Origin: Fluviicola sp. XM-24bin1
GTDB taxonomy: Bacteria > Bacteroidota > Bacteroidia > Flavobacteriales_D > Crocinitomicaceae
Length of the DNA stretch: 64,000 nt
Direction of reading: 5' to 3'
Assembly (NCBI GenBank): GCA_003149635.1
Contig: QCWI01000002.1
Span: 149,188-213,187, forward strand
How positions within the stretch are numbered: the stretch's first letter is position 1; each line of letters begins with the position of its first letter. The notes under the pieces are model-generated. The model saw only the letters and a list, made by a program, of their open reading frames with translations, searched no databases and had not been told where the DNA came from. A program made the position numbers and the translations under genes. Shown here piece by piece: positions 25,286 through 33,486 of this stretch.

Positions 25286-26814
25286 TGAAACCATGGTTGC
25301 TCACATATCTCTTTATTGCCGTTTCTTTCGTAGGATTCGGTCAGCAGCCCGTAGATTCGATTACGACTATCACTAATAAGGAAATTGTCGAAATTCGAGA
25401 TTACTACGAGCAAGCTTCATACAAAGGATATCTTCGCTACTACAACTTTGATTTTGACTTATTCCCTTCAATCCGTGAAGGATTGACATCACATTCAACG
25501 ATGAAGCCTCTAACACATGGTGGATATCGATCGCATCGGGTGGTATCGTTAAAACAGACGAAATTCAAACCACTCTTCGATTTTAACGGGTTTGGAACCA
25601 ATCCAAGTAACGGCGATTTCGAAATTGGATATCGAACGGGGGCCGGAGCGTATTGGGAAGGACATTACAAGGACAAATGGAACATCTATCTCGCCGGAGT
25701 AGCGGGAACTTATGATGGTGATTCTTCCTACATGCCGCGATCCTATTTCAATTGGCAGGAAGGAACGACTAATTTGTACGCTGATATCCGAAGTCGGGTG
25801 TCCTTTTCACCAAATAAGATCTTCAACTTCCAAACGGGAATAGATCATAATTTCATCGGTGAAGGATCGCGTTCGTTGTTCATCAGCGATTATGGAAATC
25901 CATATCCTTTTGGTTTGATCCGAGCGAATTTCTGGAGAGTTGAATACACGGTTTTGTATCAATTCATGCGCGAAGGAGCACCCGGAAACAGGCAAGGTAA
26001 ATTTTCGTCATCCCACCACATCTCATTCAATGCTGCAAAATGGTTGAATATTGGTGTTTTCGAAACGGTGATTTTCAATCCTGCTGATACGTTACTGGGT
26101 CGTGGATTCGATGCAGAATATTTGAATCCTGTCGTCTTCTACCGTCCTCAGGAATACTCTGTCGGATCTTCGGATAACGTTTTACTAGGATTGGATTTAA
26201 CGGCAAGGCACAAGAATTATACATTCTATAGCCAGTTCATCATCGATGAATTCGTGATCTCGGAAATTCGTGCACGATCGCAGTGGTGGGCCAATAAGTA
26301 TGGTGGACAGTTCGGAGCCAAAGCAAATTTCAGAAAAGGTAACAACATCTTCTTTGCTCGCACCGAGTTGAACTTCGCGCGTCCTTATACCTACGCCCAC
26401 TTGAATGACAAATTGAACCACGGCAATCAAGGAACGGCACTCGCCCATCCTTATGGAGCCAATTTTGCTGAAATGTTGGCAGAAATTCGTTGGGCACGCA
26501 ACGCCTGGCGTGGACAATTCTTCATGAATTACGCGCAACGCGGTGGCGATACAGACAGCATCAATTACGGAGCAGATATTTATCTTCCGTATATCAATCG
26601 ACCGGAAGATGATTTTGGGCATTTCATCGGTCAAGGTACGGCAACCAATACCTGGTTGTTCCGATGGAGAGTGGCGTACAAACTTCAAAAATTATGGGGC
26701 GCCTCTGCCTTCGCGGAGTGCAATTTGAGATACACAGTTCAGAATAATTCGACCCAACATATGTTGTCGGTTGGAATTCGAACGAACCTGTGGAATGATT
26801 ATCGTAACTACTAG
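25285..26814 (+). CDS. Outer-membrane barrel, Wzi/RemB-like (second copy)
   Basis: The 509-residue protein has a signal peptide ('AVSFVGFGQQ') and a barrel with 'IDHNFIGEGSRSLFISDYG', the same motif as in the gene just upstream, so the two are divergent paralogues. The C-terminus ends in alternating aromatic/hydrophobic strands ('LSVGIRTNLWNDYRNY'). Start and upstream stop overlap by one base. The two barrels might form a hetero-oligomer or serve different ligands; neither can be decided here. No terminator is obvious downstream. Confidence 0.72.
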   Translation: MKPWLLTYLFIAVSFVGFGQQPVDSITTITNKEIVEIRDYYEQASYKGYLRYYNFDFDLFPSIREGLTSHSTMKPLTHGGYRSHRVVSLKQTKFKPLFDFNGFGTNPSNGDFEIGYRTGAGAYWEGHYKDKWNIYLAGVAGTYDGDSSYMPRSYFNWQEGTTNLYADIRSRVSFSPNKIFNFQTGIDHNFIGEGSRSLFISDYGNPYPFGLIRANFWRVEYTVLYQFMREGAPGNRQGKFSSSHHISFNAAKWLNIGVFETVIFNPADTLLGRGFDAEYLNPVVFYRPQEYSVGSSDNVLLGLDLTARHKNYTFYSQFIIDEFVISEIRARSQWWANKYGGQFGAKANFRKGNNIFFARTELNFARPYTYAHLNDKLNHGNQGTALAHPYGANFAEMLAEIRWARNAWRGQFFMNYAQRGGDTDSINYGADIYLPYINRPEDDFGHFIGQGTATNTWLFRWRVAYKLQKLWGASAFAECNLRYTVQNNSTQHMLSVGIRTNLWNDYRNY

Positions 26815-27015
26815 GATTCCAATTCATTTACATCTCGCTCAATTTTAATACTCATTCGAACTTCCAAATTGTTCGTTGCGAAATTCACTTCGTACTTTAT
26901 TGTGTTTCGAAAGCATTCCCATTGTTCCATGAAATTCAAAAAAGTTAAAACCCAGCGTTTCAACAATAAGCTCCGTTCTCTATGGTTGAAGAAACAAACT
27001 TTAACACGAGATGAT

Positions 27016-27798
27016 ATGAAAAAGATAAGCTCTGGTTTGGCGCTTCTATTGCTAACCGCCACTACTGTTTCTGCTCAAACTGAAACCACCAATCCTGCAC
27101 CCAAATGGACGATTCACTCCTTTGGAATTAATTATGGAAGTGTACATGATCGTTACCAAGATATGAGCTTGGAGATGATGTACGACTTCACTAAAAATCC
27201 CGCTTTGTTGGATCGAAACCTGACCGGGTTAGAAGAAAATCTCTACCGTGTTTCGACAGGGTATCGATTGGGAATTCAGACGACCTTTCGAGCGCAACGT
27301 CCTAATTCTTCCATTGGACATGAAATTCGACTTGGCGCTTCATGGTCGGGACGCGAACCGTTGATCTCATTTTCCGATCCATACAACGAGGAACAAATGC
27401 AACCACGCGACGAAATTATTTACTGTAATGTGGTCAATGAATATGGTTTGGACGGAGCATACCTCTTACGCAAATCGTTTGGAAATGGATGGTTCAGTGT
27501 TTATTCTGGCGCTGGTCTATCCCTTGGAACTTCGGTAAACAGTCAATTGGTTGTCATGGAGCGTTCCTACGATGAAAACGGAATGATGACTTCCGATACA
27601 GATAGTTTCTATGGCGCGAAATCAAGCTTGTTCTCGCGTGTTCAAGTTCCAATTGGAATTCAATTTACATTACTTCAAAAGGTGAATTTCCTCGCTGAAA
27701 CTAGATTCGGCGTTGGAATGCAAAGTATGTTCGGAGGTAGAAGCTACTTCATGCCGTTAGCCACCGGATTCCGCCTTGGACTTTCTTACAATCTCTAA
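27016..27798 (+). CDS. Predicted outer-membrane beta-barrel protein
   Basis: From the ATG at 27016 the 260-residue protein has a signal peptide ('LLLLTATTVSAQ') and amphipathic strands ending 'ATGFRLGLSYNL', typical of small outer-membrane barrels. Upstream in-frame ATGs exist but would place a charged, non-signal extension before the signal peptide, so they are discarded. I do not recognise the family. It is followed by a strong terminator (27823-27851), and the 200 nt before it hold no other gene. Confidence 0.7.
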   Translation: MKKISSGLALLLLTATTVSAQTETTNPAPKWTIHSFGINYGSVHDRYQDMSLEMMYDFTKNPALLDRNLTGLEENLYRVSTGYRLGIQTTFRAQRPNSSIGHEIRLGASWSGREPLISFSDPYNEEQMQPRDEIIYCNVVNEYGLDGAYLLRKSFGNGWFSVYSGAGLSLGTSVNSQLVVMERSYDENGMMTSDTDSFYGAKSSLFSRVQVPIGIQFTLLQKVNFLAETRFGVGMQSMFGGRSYFMPLATGFRLGLSYNL

Positions 27799-27812
27799 TC
27801 AAAATCGAGAGG

Positions 27813-28046
27813 TTAATTCAGGAACCTGCAGTCTTCGGATTGCAGGTTTTTCGTTTTAATAATCCCATTGTAAGTCTTCAAGGAATGTTTACCAGGGCTA
27901 ATCAAATTTACGAAGTATAGCCCTGATTTCAAATTTGACACATTCAATGTGTAGATCTTACTTTCTCTAACGTCTAGCTGGTCTATTAATCTTCCCATTC
28001 CATCATATGTAGTGATCAATGGGTTGGATTCAACTTCGAACATCAA
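27813..28046 (-). pseudogene. Fragment of a T9SS type A sorting domain
   Basis: The minus strand encodes 'TTYDGMGRLIDQLDV', 'YTLNVSNLKSGLYFVNL' and 'HSLKTYNGIIK', the second half of a T9SS C-terminal sorting domain, with no signal peptide, cargo or start. The proper stop is missing: the frame reads on through the terminator of the convergent gene. The homology begins abruptly near 28010, where plus-strand DUF5686-like coding begins. This is a remnant of a deleted secreted-protein gene. Confidence 0.7.
27823..27851 (+). terminator. Intrinsic terminator with UUCG loop
   Basis: An 11-bp stem (27823-27833 with 27838-27848, one G-T pair) closes a TTCG tetraloop and is followed by T-rich sequence. 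It ends the barrel gene stopping at 27798. Confidence 0.88.
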
Positions 28047-28349
28047 CTACAAGGATTGATCATGGATCGGATTCCATTGGTGAACCGATTAAAAATCCGA
28101 ACGGTTTACGGAGCAAAAGTGGTAATGGGCAGTTTCTCTCAAAACAATAGAGGGTCTATTTTACTACCCGCCTTTTCTCAATCTTTTGGGAAGAATCCTT
28201 ATGCAGAAGTCAGCGTTGGAATCGAAAACTTATTCAAGTTTATCAGAATTGATGCCGTTTGGCGTGCAACGTACCGTAATAGCATCGGACTCGGTGGAAT
28301 TCCCGCTCCAAACTTTGGCGTTCGAGTAATGTTCGCGACGGCATTGTAA
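28011..28349 (+). pseudogene. C-terminal fragment of a DUF5686-like outer-membrane protein
   Basis: The plus strand encodes 'SDQWVGFNFEHQLQGLI', 'IPLVNRLKIRTVYGAKVV', 'NPYAEVSVGIENLFKFIRID' and 'NFGVRVMFATAL', which resembles the last barrel strands of DUF5686/carboxypeptidase-regulatory-like outer-membrane proteins (normally about 800 residues). Nothing upstream continues the protein: an in-frame TAA lies about 20 nt before and the region switches to an unrelated minus-strand fragment. A truncated relic is the simplest reading. The DUF5686 match is from memory of the family's C-terminus. Confidence 0.6.
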
Positions 28350-28383
28350 TAAAAGCCCCCTGATGAGGTTGATATCAGGGGGC
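28350..28383 (-). terminator. Intrinsic terminator of the SSB cluster
   Basis: A perfect 10-bp GC-rich stem (28383-28374 with 28364-28355) with a 9-nt loop followed by TTTTATT on the minus strand. It lies 41 nt after the stop of the last SSB gene. Confidence 0.88.
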
Positions 28384-28398
28384 GTCACATGATGGTTC

Positions 28399-28764
28399 TT
28401 AGGTTAGGTATCCATGTAACTCAGTTATAAACCAATCACGTGCTTTACTTCCACTTCGGTGATTTTTCGTTCTTTACCGTCCTTGTTAAGGTAGGTTCGG
28501 TGCACAAGTCGACCGTGAATTGCGAGTTCATTCCCAATCTTCGCGTGGTTTTCCATGAACTGAGCCATGTTTCCCCAGGCAAAAACGCGATGCCACTCCA
28601 CCCGGGCCTTCTTGTCTTTCATAGTGTAACGGTTCGTCGCAACTCGGAAACGCGCCACCTTGCGTCCATTTTCAAAATTGGTGATTTCCGGTTTTGAACT
28701 CAAACTTCCAATCAACGTTACGTGGTTCTTGAGTGTTTGCATATCGTAGGGTTAGGTTAGGTAT
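28399..28764. repeat. Direct repeat of a 13-mer after two SSB stops
   Basis: TTAGGTTAGGTAT occurs at 28399-28411 and 28752-28764, each a few bases downstream (minus strand) of an SSB stop codon. The equal position relative to two paralogous genes points to duplication of a gene-plus-tail unit. Confidence 0.75.
28425..28742 (-). CDS. Short single-stranded DNA-binding protein (SSB paralogue 1)
   Basis: A 105-residue OB-fold protein: 'NHVTLIGSLSSKPEITNFENG', 'KVARFRVATNRYT', 'VEWHRVFAWGNMA', 'GNELAIHGRLVHRTY'. These match the core of bacterial SSB. It stops directly after the OB fold and lacks the acidic DDDIPF-type tail that recruits partner proteins, so it is probably not the housekeeping SSB. 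It is the last of three tandem paralogues on the minus strand, followed by a terminator at 28350. Confidence 0.85.
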   Translation of the reverse strand: MQTLKNHVTLIGSLSSKPEITNFENGRKVARFRVATNRYTMKDKKARVEWHRVFAWGNMAQFMENHAKIGNELAIHGRLVHRTYLNKDGKERKITEVEVKHVIGL

Positions 28765-28767
28765 ATT

Positions 28768-29079
28768 TTATAATATCACAAGGTCATTTACTTCGACTTC
28801 CGAGACAAAGTGGCGCTGTCCGTTGCGATGGTAGAAGCGCGTTGTCAATTTGCCTTCGACGGCCAATTCCAGCCCGACATCTCCTAGTTCTTCCAAGACT
28901 TTTGTCCAACGTCCCCAAGCACAGATGCGGTGCCAATGACTTTTCTCTTTCGGGTTGCCGTCTTCATCTAAGTAGGTATCGTTAGTGGCAATCGTAAATT
29001 GAGCTACTTTTCGGCCAGTAGGCAATACATAAAATCGGGGTTGCGATGTGATTTTTCCGATGAGGTTTACGTGATTCAT
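28768..29079 (-). CDS. Short single-stranded DNA-binding protein (SSB paralogue 2)
   Basis: A 103-residue OB-fold protein starting 'MNHVNLIGKITSQPRFYVL', with 'KVAQFTIATNDTY', 'SHWHRICAWGRW' and 'LELAVEGKLTTRFY'. The ATG at 29079 is chosen because residues upstream of it in the longer frame read through the 3' end of the neighbouring gene and are not SSB-like. No acidic tail is present. The middle gene of the three-gene array; each copy differs at most positions outside the fold signature, so the duplications are old. Confidence 0.83.
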   Translation of the reverse strand: MNHVNLIGKITSQPRFYVLPTGRKVAQFTIATNDTYLDEDGNPKEKSHWHRICAWGRWTKVLEELGDVGLELAVEGKLTTRFYHRNGQRHFVSEVEVNDLVIL

Positions 29080-29176
29080 TTGAAAGTGTTTAGTGGTGAA
29101 AAAAATAGAGCTGGGAACAGGAACTCCCGTCCCAGCTCTCCGAATACGAGCTTCTTTCGAAGCGTTGATATCCGGA

Positions 29177-29521
29177 CTAACCATCATTTTTAGCTCCTAT
29201 TGCCAAGAACTCATTCATTTCGATCTCCGTACTGAAGCGTTTCTCGCCGCTCTTCGTTTCGTAACTCTTATTCACGAGTCGCCCTTGCACTATCACTTCT
29301 TGTCCTTTATTTAGGATCTTCCCTACGAGGCTCGCGGTATTCCCCCAGGCAACAATATTGTGCCATTGGGTCTGCTCCTGCCATTTCCCAGATTTATCCT
29401 TGTAACCTTCGTTCGTAGCGATACTGAAACGCGCCAACGTTCTCCCACTCTCAAATGTTACCAACTCAGGCTGCGCTCCGAGGCGGCCAATCAAACTCAC
29501 TTTGTTTCTTAATGCGTTCAT
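29177..29521 (-). CDS. Short single-stranded DNA-binding protein (SSB paralogue 3)
   Basis: A 114-residue OB-fold protein: 'NKVSLIGRLGAQPELVTFESG', 'LARFSIATNEGYKD', 'QTQWHNIVAWGNTA', 'GQEVIVQGRLVNKSYE'. It is the first and most canonical of the three, but the C-terminus ('NEFLAIGAKNDG') still lacks the acidic tip. It probably heads the operon; 316 nt of gene-free DNA lie upstream. Likely roles are binding single strands during recombination, uptake or repair, inferred from the family only. Confidence 0.87.
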   Translation of the reverse strand: MNALRNKVSLIGRLGAQPELVTFESGRTLARFSIATNEGYKDKSGKWQEQTQWHNIVAWGNTASLVGKILNKGQEVIVQGRLVNKSYETKSGEKRFSTEIEMNEFLAIGAKNDG

Positions 29522-29837
29522 CTGTACAATTTTTTCGAACTAAACTTGATTTCTGTGTCCTTCATCAATCCATTCGTTGACATCGACAGGACAAAGTTGG
29601 GGTGGCATCAAAATTTTATCCGGTTAATTGTCATTTTCTGTCGAATGTTTTTCGTTTGTACTCGTTTAAATTCATTTAAAACCCCTCATAATGAGTTAAA
29701 CGCAAAAATGCGTTTTTGCTAAATTGAAGTAGGTTTTTTTCCGATTCCCAATAAAAACTGCCCGAAATTCCCCTCGCATAATACCCGGCCAACCAACATT
29801 TCTTTGAAAACTCCGCACTCCTGCGTAATTTGCTAGT
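29522..29837. other. Divergent intergenic region
   Basis: This 316-nt A+T-rich stretch lies between the minus-strand SSB genes and the plus-strand lipoprotein gene and must hold both promoters. I see a small hairpin (AACGCA-AAAA-TGCGTT followed by T at about 29699-29717) and a near -7 element (TAATTTG) about 6 nt before the ATG at 29838, but no reading frame with coding character. Confidence 0.5.
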
Positions 29838-30362
29838 ATGAAACACCTAGGATTCACTCTATTCATTGCCTTACTTCTTGTGAGCTGCAAGAAGAATCAA
29901 ACTCCGGCATATCCTGATTGCTTTGCGCAACTACAGGCAACACATACTTCTCAAACCGCATTTGGTGGCGGCGAAGTTGTTTCACTATCGGATACAACAG
30001 CGCTAATTTTCTATCTGAATGACGCGACCATTGGCATCGGAACGGCGTGCGAAAATGTATCCGTTTCTGATCTTGGGAGCCACAGTTTCATCGAATTCGT
30101 GGAATGGAAATTACATCCGGATAGCATTCCTCCGGATTTGGCAGGAGATGTTTTGTATCCCAATATAAGTTCGTTCCAGTGGTGGCCCCTTTCGAGTGGA
30201 GATATTCGAAGTGCCGTATCAAAAGTGGCCGCAGATAGAGATCAATCGGAATGGTACAATATCTCAATTGAACTGACGAATGCCATTTTTGATCGATCGC
30301 AAGACGGACTTCCGAATGTTTCTATTCCAAACATTGTGATAAAAGACGGAAGTCAATTCTAA
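29838..30362 (+). CDS. Hypothetical lipoprotein
   Basis: The 174-residue protein has a lipobox ('ALLLVSCKKNQ', Cys17) and a soluble beta-rich domain with cysteines in 'YPDCFAQLQ' and 'IGTACENVSV'. I do not recognise the family. The position next to the SRPBCC gene (21 nt gap) suggests a two-gene transcript, but no functional link is evident. Confidence 0.65.
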   Translation: MKHLGFTLFIALLLVSCKKNQTPAYPDCFAQLQATHTSQTAFGGGEVVSLSDTTALIFYLNDATIGIGTACENVSVSDLGSHSFIEFVEWKLHPDSIPPDLAGDVLYPNISSFQWWPLSSGDIRSAVSKVAADRDQSEWYNISIELTNAIFDRSQDGLPNVSIPNIVIKDGSQF

Positions 30363-30383
30363 AAACAACTAACTTGATCCGAC

Positions 30384-30764
30384 ATGGAATTTACGCTGAA
30401 AACAACTTTTAACGCCACTCCGAAAGAAGTTTACGATGCCTGGATGAACAGTGAATCTCACACCGAAATGACTGGTGGAGACGCCAACATACAAGACGAA
30501 GTGGGAACTCAATTCTCGGCATGGGACGATTATATCACCGGACAAAATTTGGAGCTTGTCGCGAACCAAAAAATTGTCCAATCTTGGAGAACAACCGAAT
30601 TTGAAGAAAGCGATGAGGATTCTAAAATCGAAATCCTACTAAAGGAAGCTAACGGTGAAACAAATCTTACCCTTATCCATACGAATTTGTCTCTTGATGG
30701 AGAACGCTACAAAAACGGCTGGATAGAGCATTACTTCGAACCTATGAAAGCGTATTTCTCTTAA
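30384..30764 (+). CDS. SRPBCC/AHSA1-domain protein
   Basis: The 126-residue protein is a single START/Bet v1-like domain: 'FTLKTTFNATPKEVYDAWMN', 'EVGTQFSAWDDYITGQNLEL', 'KIVQSWRTTEF' and a C-terminal helix 'NGWIEHYFEPMKAYF'. This is the AHSA1 pattern of an activator-of-Hsp90 ATPase homologue 1-like protein. Bacterial members bind small hydrophobic ligands or have unknown roles. It is cytosolic with no signal peptide. The hairpin at 30769-30804 lies just downstream. Confidence 0.85.
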   Translation: MEFTLKTTFNATPKEVYDAWMNSESHTEMTGGDANIQDEVGTQFSAWDDYITGQNLELVANQKIVQSWRTTEFEESDEDSKIEILLKEANGETNLTLIHTNLSLDGERYKNGWIEHYFEPMKAYFS

Positions 30765-30768
30765 AACT

Positions 30769-30804
30769 AAAAAAGGGCCACCTCATTTTCTGAGCGCGAC
30801 CCTT
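30769..30804 (-). terminator. Intrinsic terminator of the YceI gene (possibly bidirectional)
   Basis: On the minus strand a 13-bp stem with one bulged G and two G-T pairs (30804-30791 with 30785-30773) and a 5-nt loop is followed by six T. It separates convergent genes and may also stop the AHSA1 transcript. Confidence 0.85.
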
Positions 30805-30825
30805 GATTCTTTATTTTCGATTTAA

Positions 30826-31461
30826 CTACTTCTCCGCCAAAGCAGCAAGCAAGCTAAATTCAATTACTGGCGAAATAGACTCATCCTCTTCTTCCTGAGG
30901 CTCGAACAACGGAACGTTCAAGCTTGTGAAATCTACTGTGAAATCTCCTTGGATTTTTGCCACTTGATTCTCAACAGTAATACTAACTGGAACCGTCGCC
31001 GGAACTTCTTGCCCCAAAACGTTCAAAGTAATACTTAGTTCTCCGTCTTTGTACTCACCAAGAGTAACCGAAGTGGAAGCAAATTCCGCAATGTTCCAAA
31101 CATCTTCAGCTCCAAGGTGACCTTGCAATTTCGCTTTGTACTTATCAGGCATTCCCTCGTCTGTCACTTCAATGGAAGTCATATCTACAACAAACGATCC
31201 TGATTCCACAGCATCTCCCTTCATGGTTAAGCTTCCTTCGGAAAACTTGATTGTTCCAACGTGGAATTCGTCTTCACCCTCAAACCCTTTCCATTTCAAA
31301 GTCGATTTATCTACATCCAATCCATAGCTCACAGATTCAGCGGCCATTTCTTGTTCTTGCTGTTCTCCAGACTCATCAGTTGTTTCTGTTGTTTCCTCAC
31401 CAGCACAAGAAGCCACCAAAAAAGCAGCAGCGCAAAAAGCGAAAAATGCATTCTTCTTCAT
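30826..31461 (-). CDS. YceI-like lipoprotein
   Basis: From the ATG at 31461 the 211-residue protein has a lipobox ('FLVASCAGEE') and an acidic linker rich in Glu/Thr. A lipocalin-like YceI domain follows: 'YGLDVDKSTLKWKGFEG', 'FHVGTIKFSEGSL', 'FVVDMTSIEV', ending 'VIEFSLLA'. YceI folds bind polyisoprenoids or other lipids in the periplasm. The upstream in-frame ATG at 31485 would precede the signal peptide by eight charged residues and is less likely. Confidence 0.85.
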   Translation of the reverse strand: MKKNAFFAFCAAAFLVASCAGEETTETTDESGEQQEQEMAAESVSYGLDVDKSTLKWKGFEGEDEFHVGTIKFSEGSLTMKGDAVESGSFVVDMTSIEVTDEGMPDKYKAKLQGHLGAEDVWNIAEFASTSVTLGEYKDGELSITLNVLGQEVPATVPVSITVENQVAKIQGDFTVDFTSLNVPLFEPQEEEDESISPVIEFSLLAALAEK

Positions 31462-31632
31462 ATCAATTGTCTTTTTTAGTTTCATTTTACGTTGCGTAAA
31501 TATAAGAGAAGCGAGGTGAAGAAATCCAATTGACGCTCAGAATACCTTGTTTATGGTATGTTAACAAAATCTCCAGCAATCATTTCACACAATAGATTTA
31601 CCTTGTTGTAGTTATTCTCTTAAACTTCTATT

Positions 31633-31989
31633 ATGATCAAATTACTTTTCACGATAATCGGCGCATTTTTAATGTCAACTTTAGCACAAGCACAAGCAAA
31701 TACTTTGGAATTGGGATCATCTCAATCGATGTGCATTTCTGGTAAAGGCCCGGGACAAGATGGAGCGATCAATCCTAATTGGAACGGTGCAAGTATTGCC
31801 ATCGTTAAGAATTTGGGAGATGAACGTTTCAATTTACGCATTGAGAAAGACGGAAACATCATTCGCAACATTGCCGTTACTGGGCAATCCACAAAAGAGA
31901 TTGAATTGGCGGAAGGAGAGGTGATGTATTTCGATACCACAATGCCAACAAAAGTCAAGGTCAAATTCAAAGAAGTCGAAGAGAAATAG
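31633..31989 (+). CDS. Small secreted protein of unknown function
   Basis: The 118-residue protein has a signal peptide (residues 1-20, 'STLAQAQA') and a beta-rich domain with one Cys ('SQSMCISGKGPGQDGAINP'), 'NLRIEKDGNIIRNIAV' and a basic tail ('KVKVKFKEVEEK'). The layout suggests a small periplasmic Ig-like or OB-like fold. I do not recognise a family. Flanking gaps of 147 and 56 nt suggest it is transcribed on its own. Confidence 0.65.
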   Translation: MIKLLFTIIGAFLMSTLAQAQANTLELGSSQSMCISGKGPGQDGAINPNWNGASIAIVKNLGDERFNLRIEKDGNIIRNIAVTGQSTKEIELAEGEVMYFDTTMPTKVKVKFKEVEEK

Positions 31990-32045
31990 ATCCGGTTGTT
32001 GTATGTATTTTCGGATATTTTCGTCCAACGGACTAAACAAACGAA

Positions 32046-32420
32046 ATGCATACAACTATTCGACCTGCTACTAAGAACGATATTCCTACCATGAAATCTG
32101 TGGTAGATTCCTGCGAATTGTTCCCTTCCGAATATTTGGAAGATATGATGCACGATTACCTCAATAATCCGAATACGGAGGAGATCTGGTTTGTGAAAAC
32201 GGAAAATAATCTGCCTATCGGAATTGGTTACTGCGTCCCTGAAAAATTTACAGAAGGTACATACAACCTTCTAGCGATCGGTGTTTCCAAAGAAATCCAA
32301 GGAAAAGGAATCGGTGCCGAAATGATGCAATACATCGAAAACGATTTGCGAGAAAAGGGAGCAGTTCATTTTGGAAAAAGATGGGAAGATCAATGCAGAG
32401 TACAACGCTTGGTCGTTTGA
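32046..32420 (+). pseudogene. Truncated GNAT acetyltransferase
   Basis: Residues 1-105 are a good GNAT N-terminus: '[16 protein letters not shown]', '[11 protein letters not shown]', '[18 protein letters not shown]' (acetyl-CoA loop) and '[14 protein letters not shown]'. Strand 5 and helix 4 should follow, but the protein ends in an unrelated basic tail ('[16 protein letters not shown]'). The following frame (32371-32784) lacks an ATG and overlaps by 50 nt. A deletion joining two genes near 32360 explains both. Activity is unlikely because the C-terminal part of the fold is missing. Confidence 0.65.
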
Positions 32421-32784
32421 TATTAAAGCAAAGTTCAAAACGGAGCGCACTTGGGTGATTTCAGTCAAAAAATCGACGTATACCAACCAAAGTATTTTGT
32501 TCTCTCAGAAATGGTTGAGCAATCAGGAAATCATTGAATTTCGTACGCGAATCGCCGATACAGATTGTCCAGACTTTCGCATCGTTCCTTCAACTTGGAA
32601 ATCCAAATTGGTGAAGCACAAACTTTGTCTTGCTGTATATGAATTGATCCAACCCATTCAAAGTCGTAAGGAACCCGCTTATGCTAAATTCAAGCAGGGC
32701 GAACTGAATTTTAAAATCAATCATAAGAACGATAATTTTGATCTTGTAGAACGTATCATTCAAATTATTGATTCCATCCAATGA
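32371..32784 (+). CDS. Hypothetical protein, probably N-terminally truncated
   Basis: The 137-residue frame starts at a TTG inside the GNAT fragment and has no in-frame ATG. It encodes a soluble alpha/beta protein ('[19 protein letters not shown]', '[17 protein letters not shown]', '[13 protein letters not shown]') that I do not recognise. It overlaps the M23 peptidase start as ATGA, so it may still be translated and coupled to that gene. It could be the surviving 3' part of a gene fused to the GNAT fragment. Confidence 0.5.
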   Translation: MEKDGKINAEYNAWSFDIKAKFKTERTWVISVKKSTYTNQSILFSQKWLSNQEIIEFRTRIADTDCPDFRIVPSTWKSKLVKHKLCLAVYELIQPIQSRKEPAYAKFKQGELNFKINHKNDNFDLVERIIQIIDSIQ

Positions 32785-33446
32785 TTTCTATTCCCACTAG
32801 TAACATATCGCTGGTAATCGATCCTGCTATTTCTTGGGGAAATTACATGCCTTTAGACCTTTCTGTAACGAATCCTACAATCGAAAAGGTGAAGGCGAGT
32901 TCCAGTGCGGATTGGGAAATCTACATCAACGAATTGTTGGCGCGAAATGGAAAGAAAATCGCCTTCGGTGGGTACTTAGAAAAAAGGAATATTTACCAAC
33001 GCAGCGAATACTTTAAAGATGCGGCCAATGATAGAAATATCCATTTAGGAATCGATTTCTGGATTGCCGCAGGAACGAGTGTTCACGCCTTTACAGACGG
33101 GATTATTCATAGCTTCCAAGACAATCGAAACCACGGAGATTACGGGCCGACAATTATCCTGGAACATCATATTGACGGCACCACTTTTTATAGTTTGTAC
33201 GGACATCTCAGTCGTGAATCCTTGATGAATTTATCTATGGGAGACACCGTTAAAAGCGGACAAAAAATCGCTGAACTAGGCGATGCCTCTGTGAACGGTG
33301 ATTATGCCCCACACCTTCATTTTCAATTAATCATGGACTTGGAAGAAAAAACGGGAGATTACCCGGGAGTCTGCGAGGAATCCGAAATTCCAAAGTATGA
33401 AGAGAACTGTCCAAATCCCTTACCATTCTTCGGATTGAGCATTTAA
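32781..33446 (+). CDS. M23-family (LytM) peptidase-like protein
   Basis: The 221-residue protein has the zinc motifs of lysostaphin/LytM peptidases: 'NIHLGIDFW' (H-x3-D) and 'APHLHFQ' (H-x-H), with 'YSLYGHLSRE' supplying the other conserved His. The zinc site is complete, so peptidoglycan endopeptidase activity is possible. No signal peptide or membrane span is visible, which is odd for a wall enzyme; a few Bacteroidota homologues share this. The start overlaps the preceding truncated gene (ATGA). Confidence 0.82.
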   Translation: MISIPTSNISLVIDPAISWGNYMPLDLSVTNPTIEKVKASSSADWEIYINELLARNGKKIAFGGYLEKRNIYQRSEYFKDAANDRNIHLGIDFWIAAGTSVHAFTDGIIHSFQDNRNHGDYGPTIILEHHIDGTTFYSLYGHLSRESLMNLSMGDTVKSGQKIAELGDASVNGDYAPHLHFQLIMDLEEKTGDYPGVCEESEIPKYEENCPNPLPFFGLSI

Positions 33447-33486
33447 TTGACCGTTCTGAAAGCGAAACTTTTGTCCCTTCTTTATA

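Noticed and set aside
32046-32784. Programmed frameshift producing one GNAT fusion protein
   Set aside because: No slippery sequence was found at the overlap, and the second part does not resemble the missing GNAT C-terminus.
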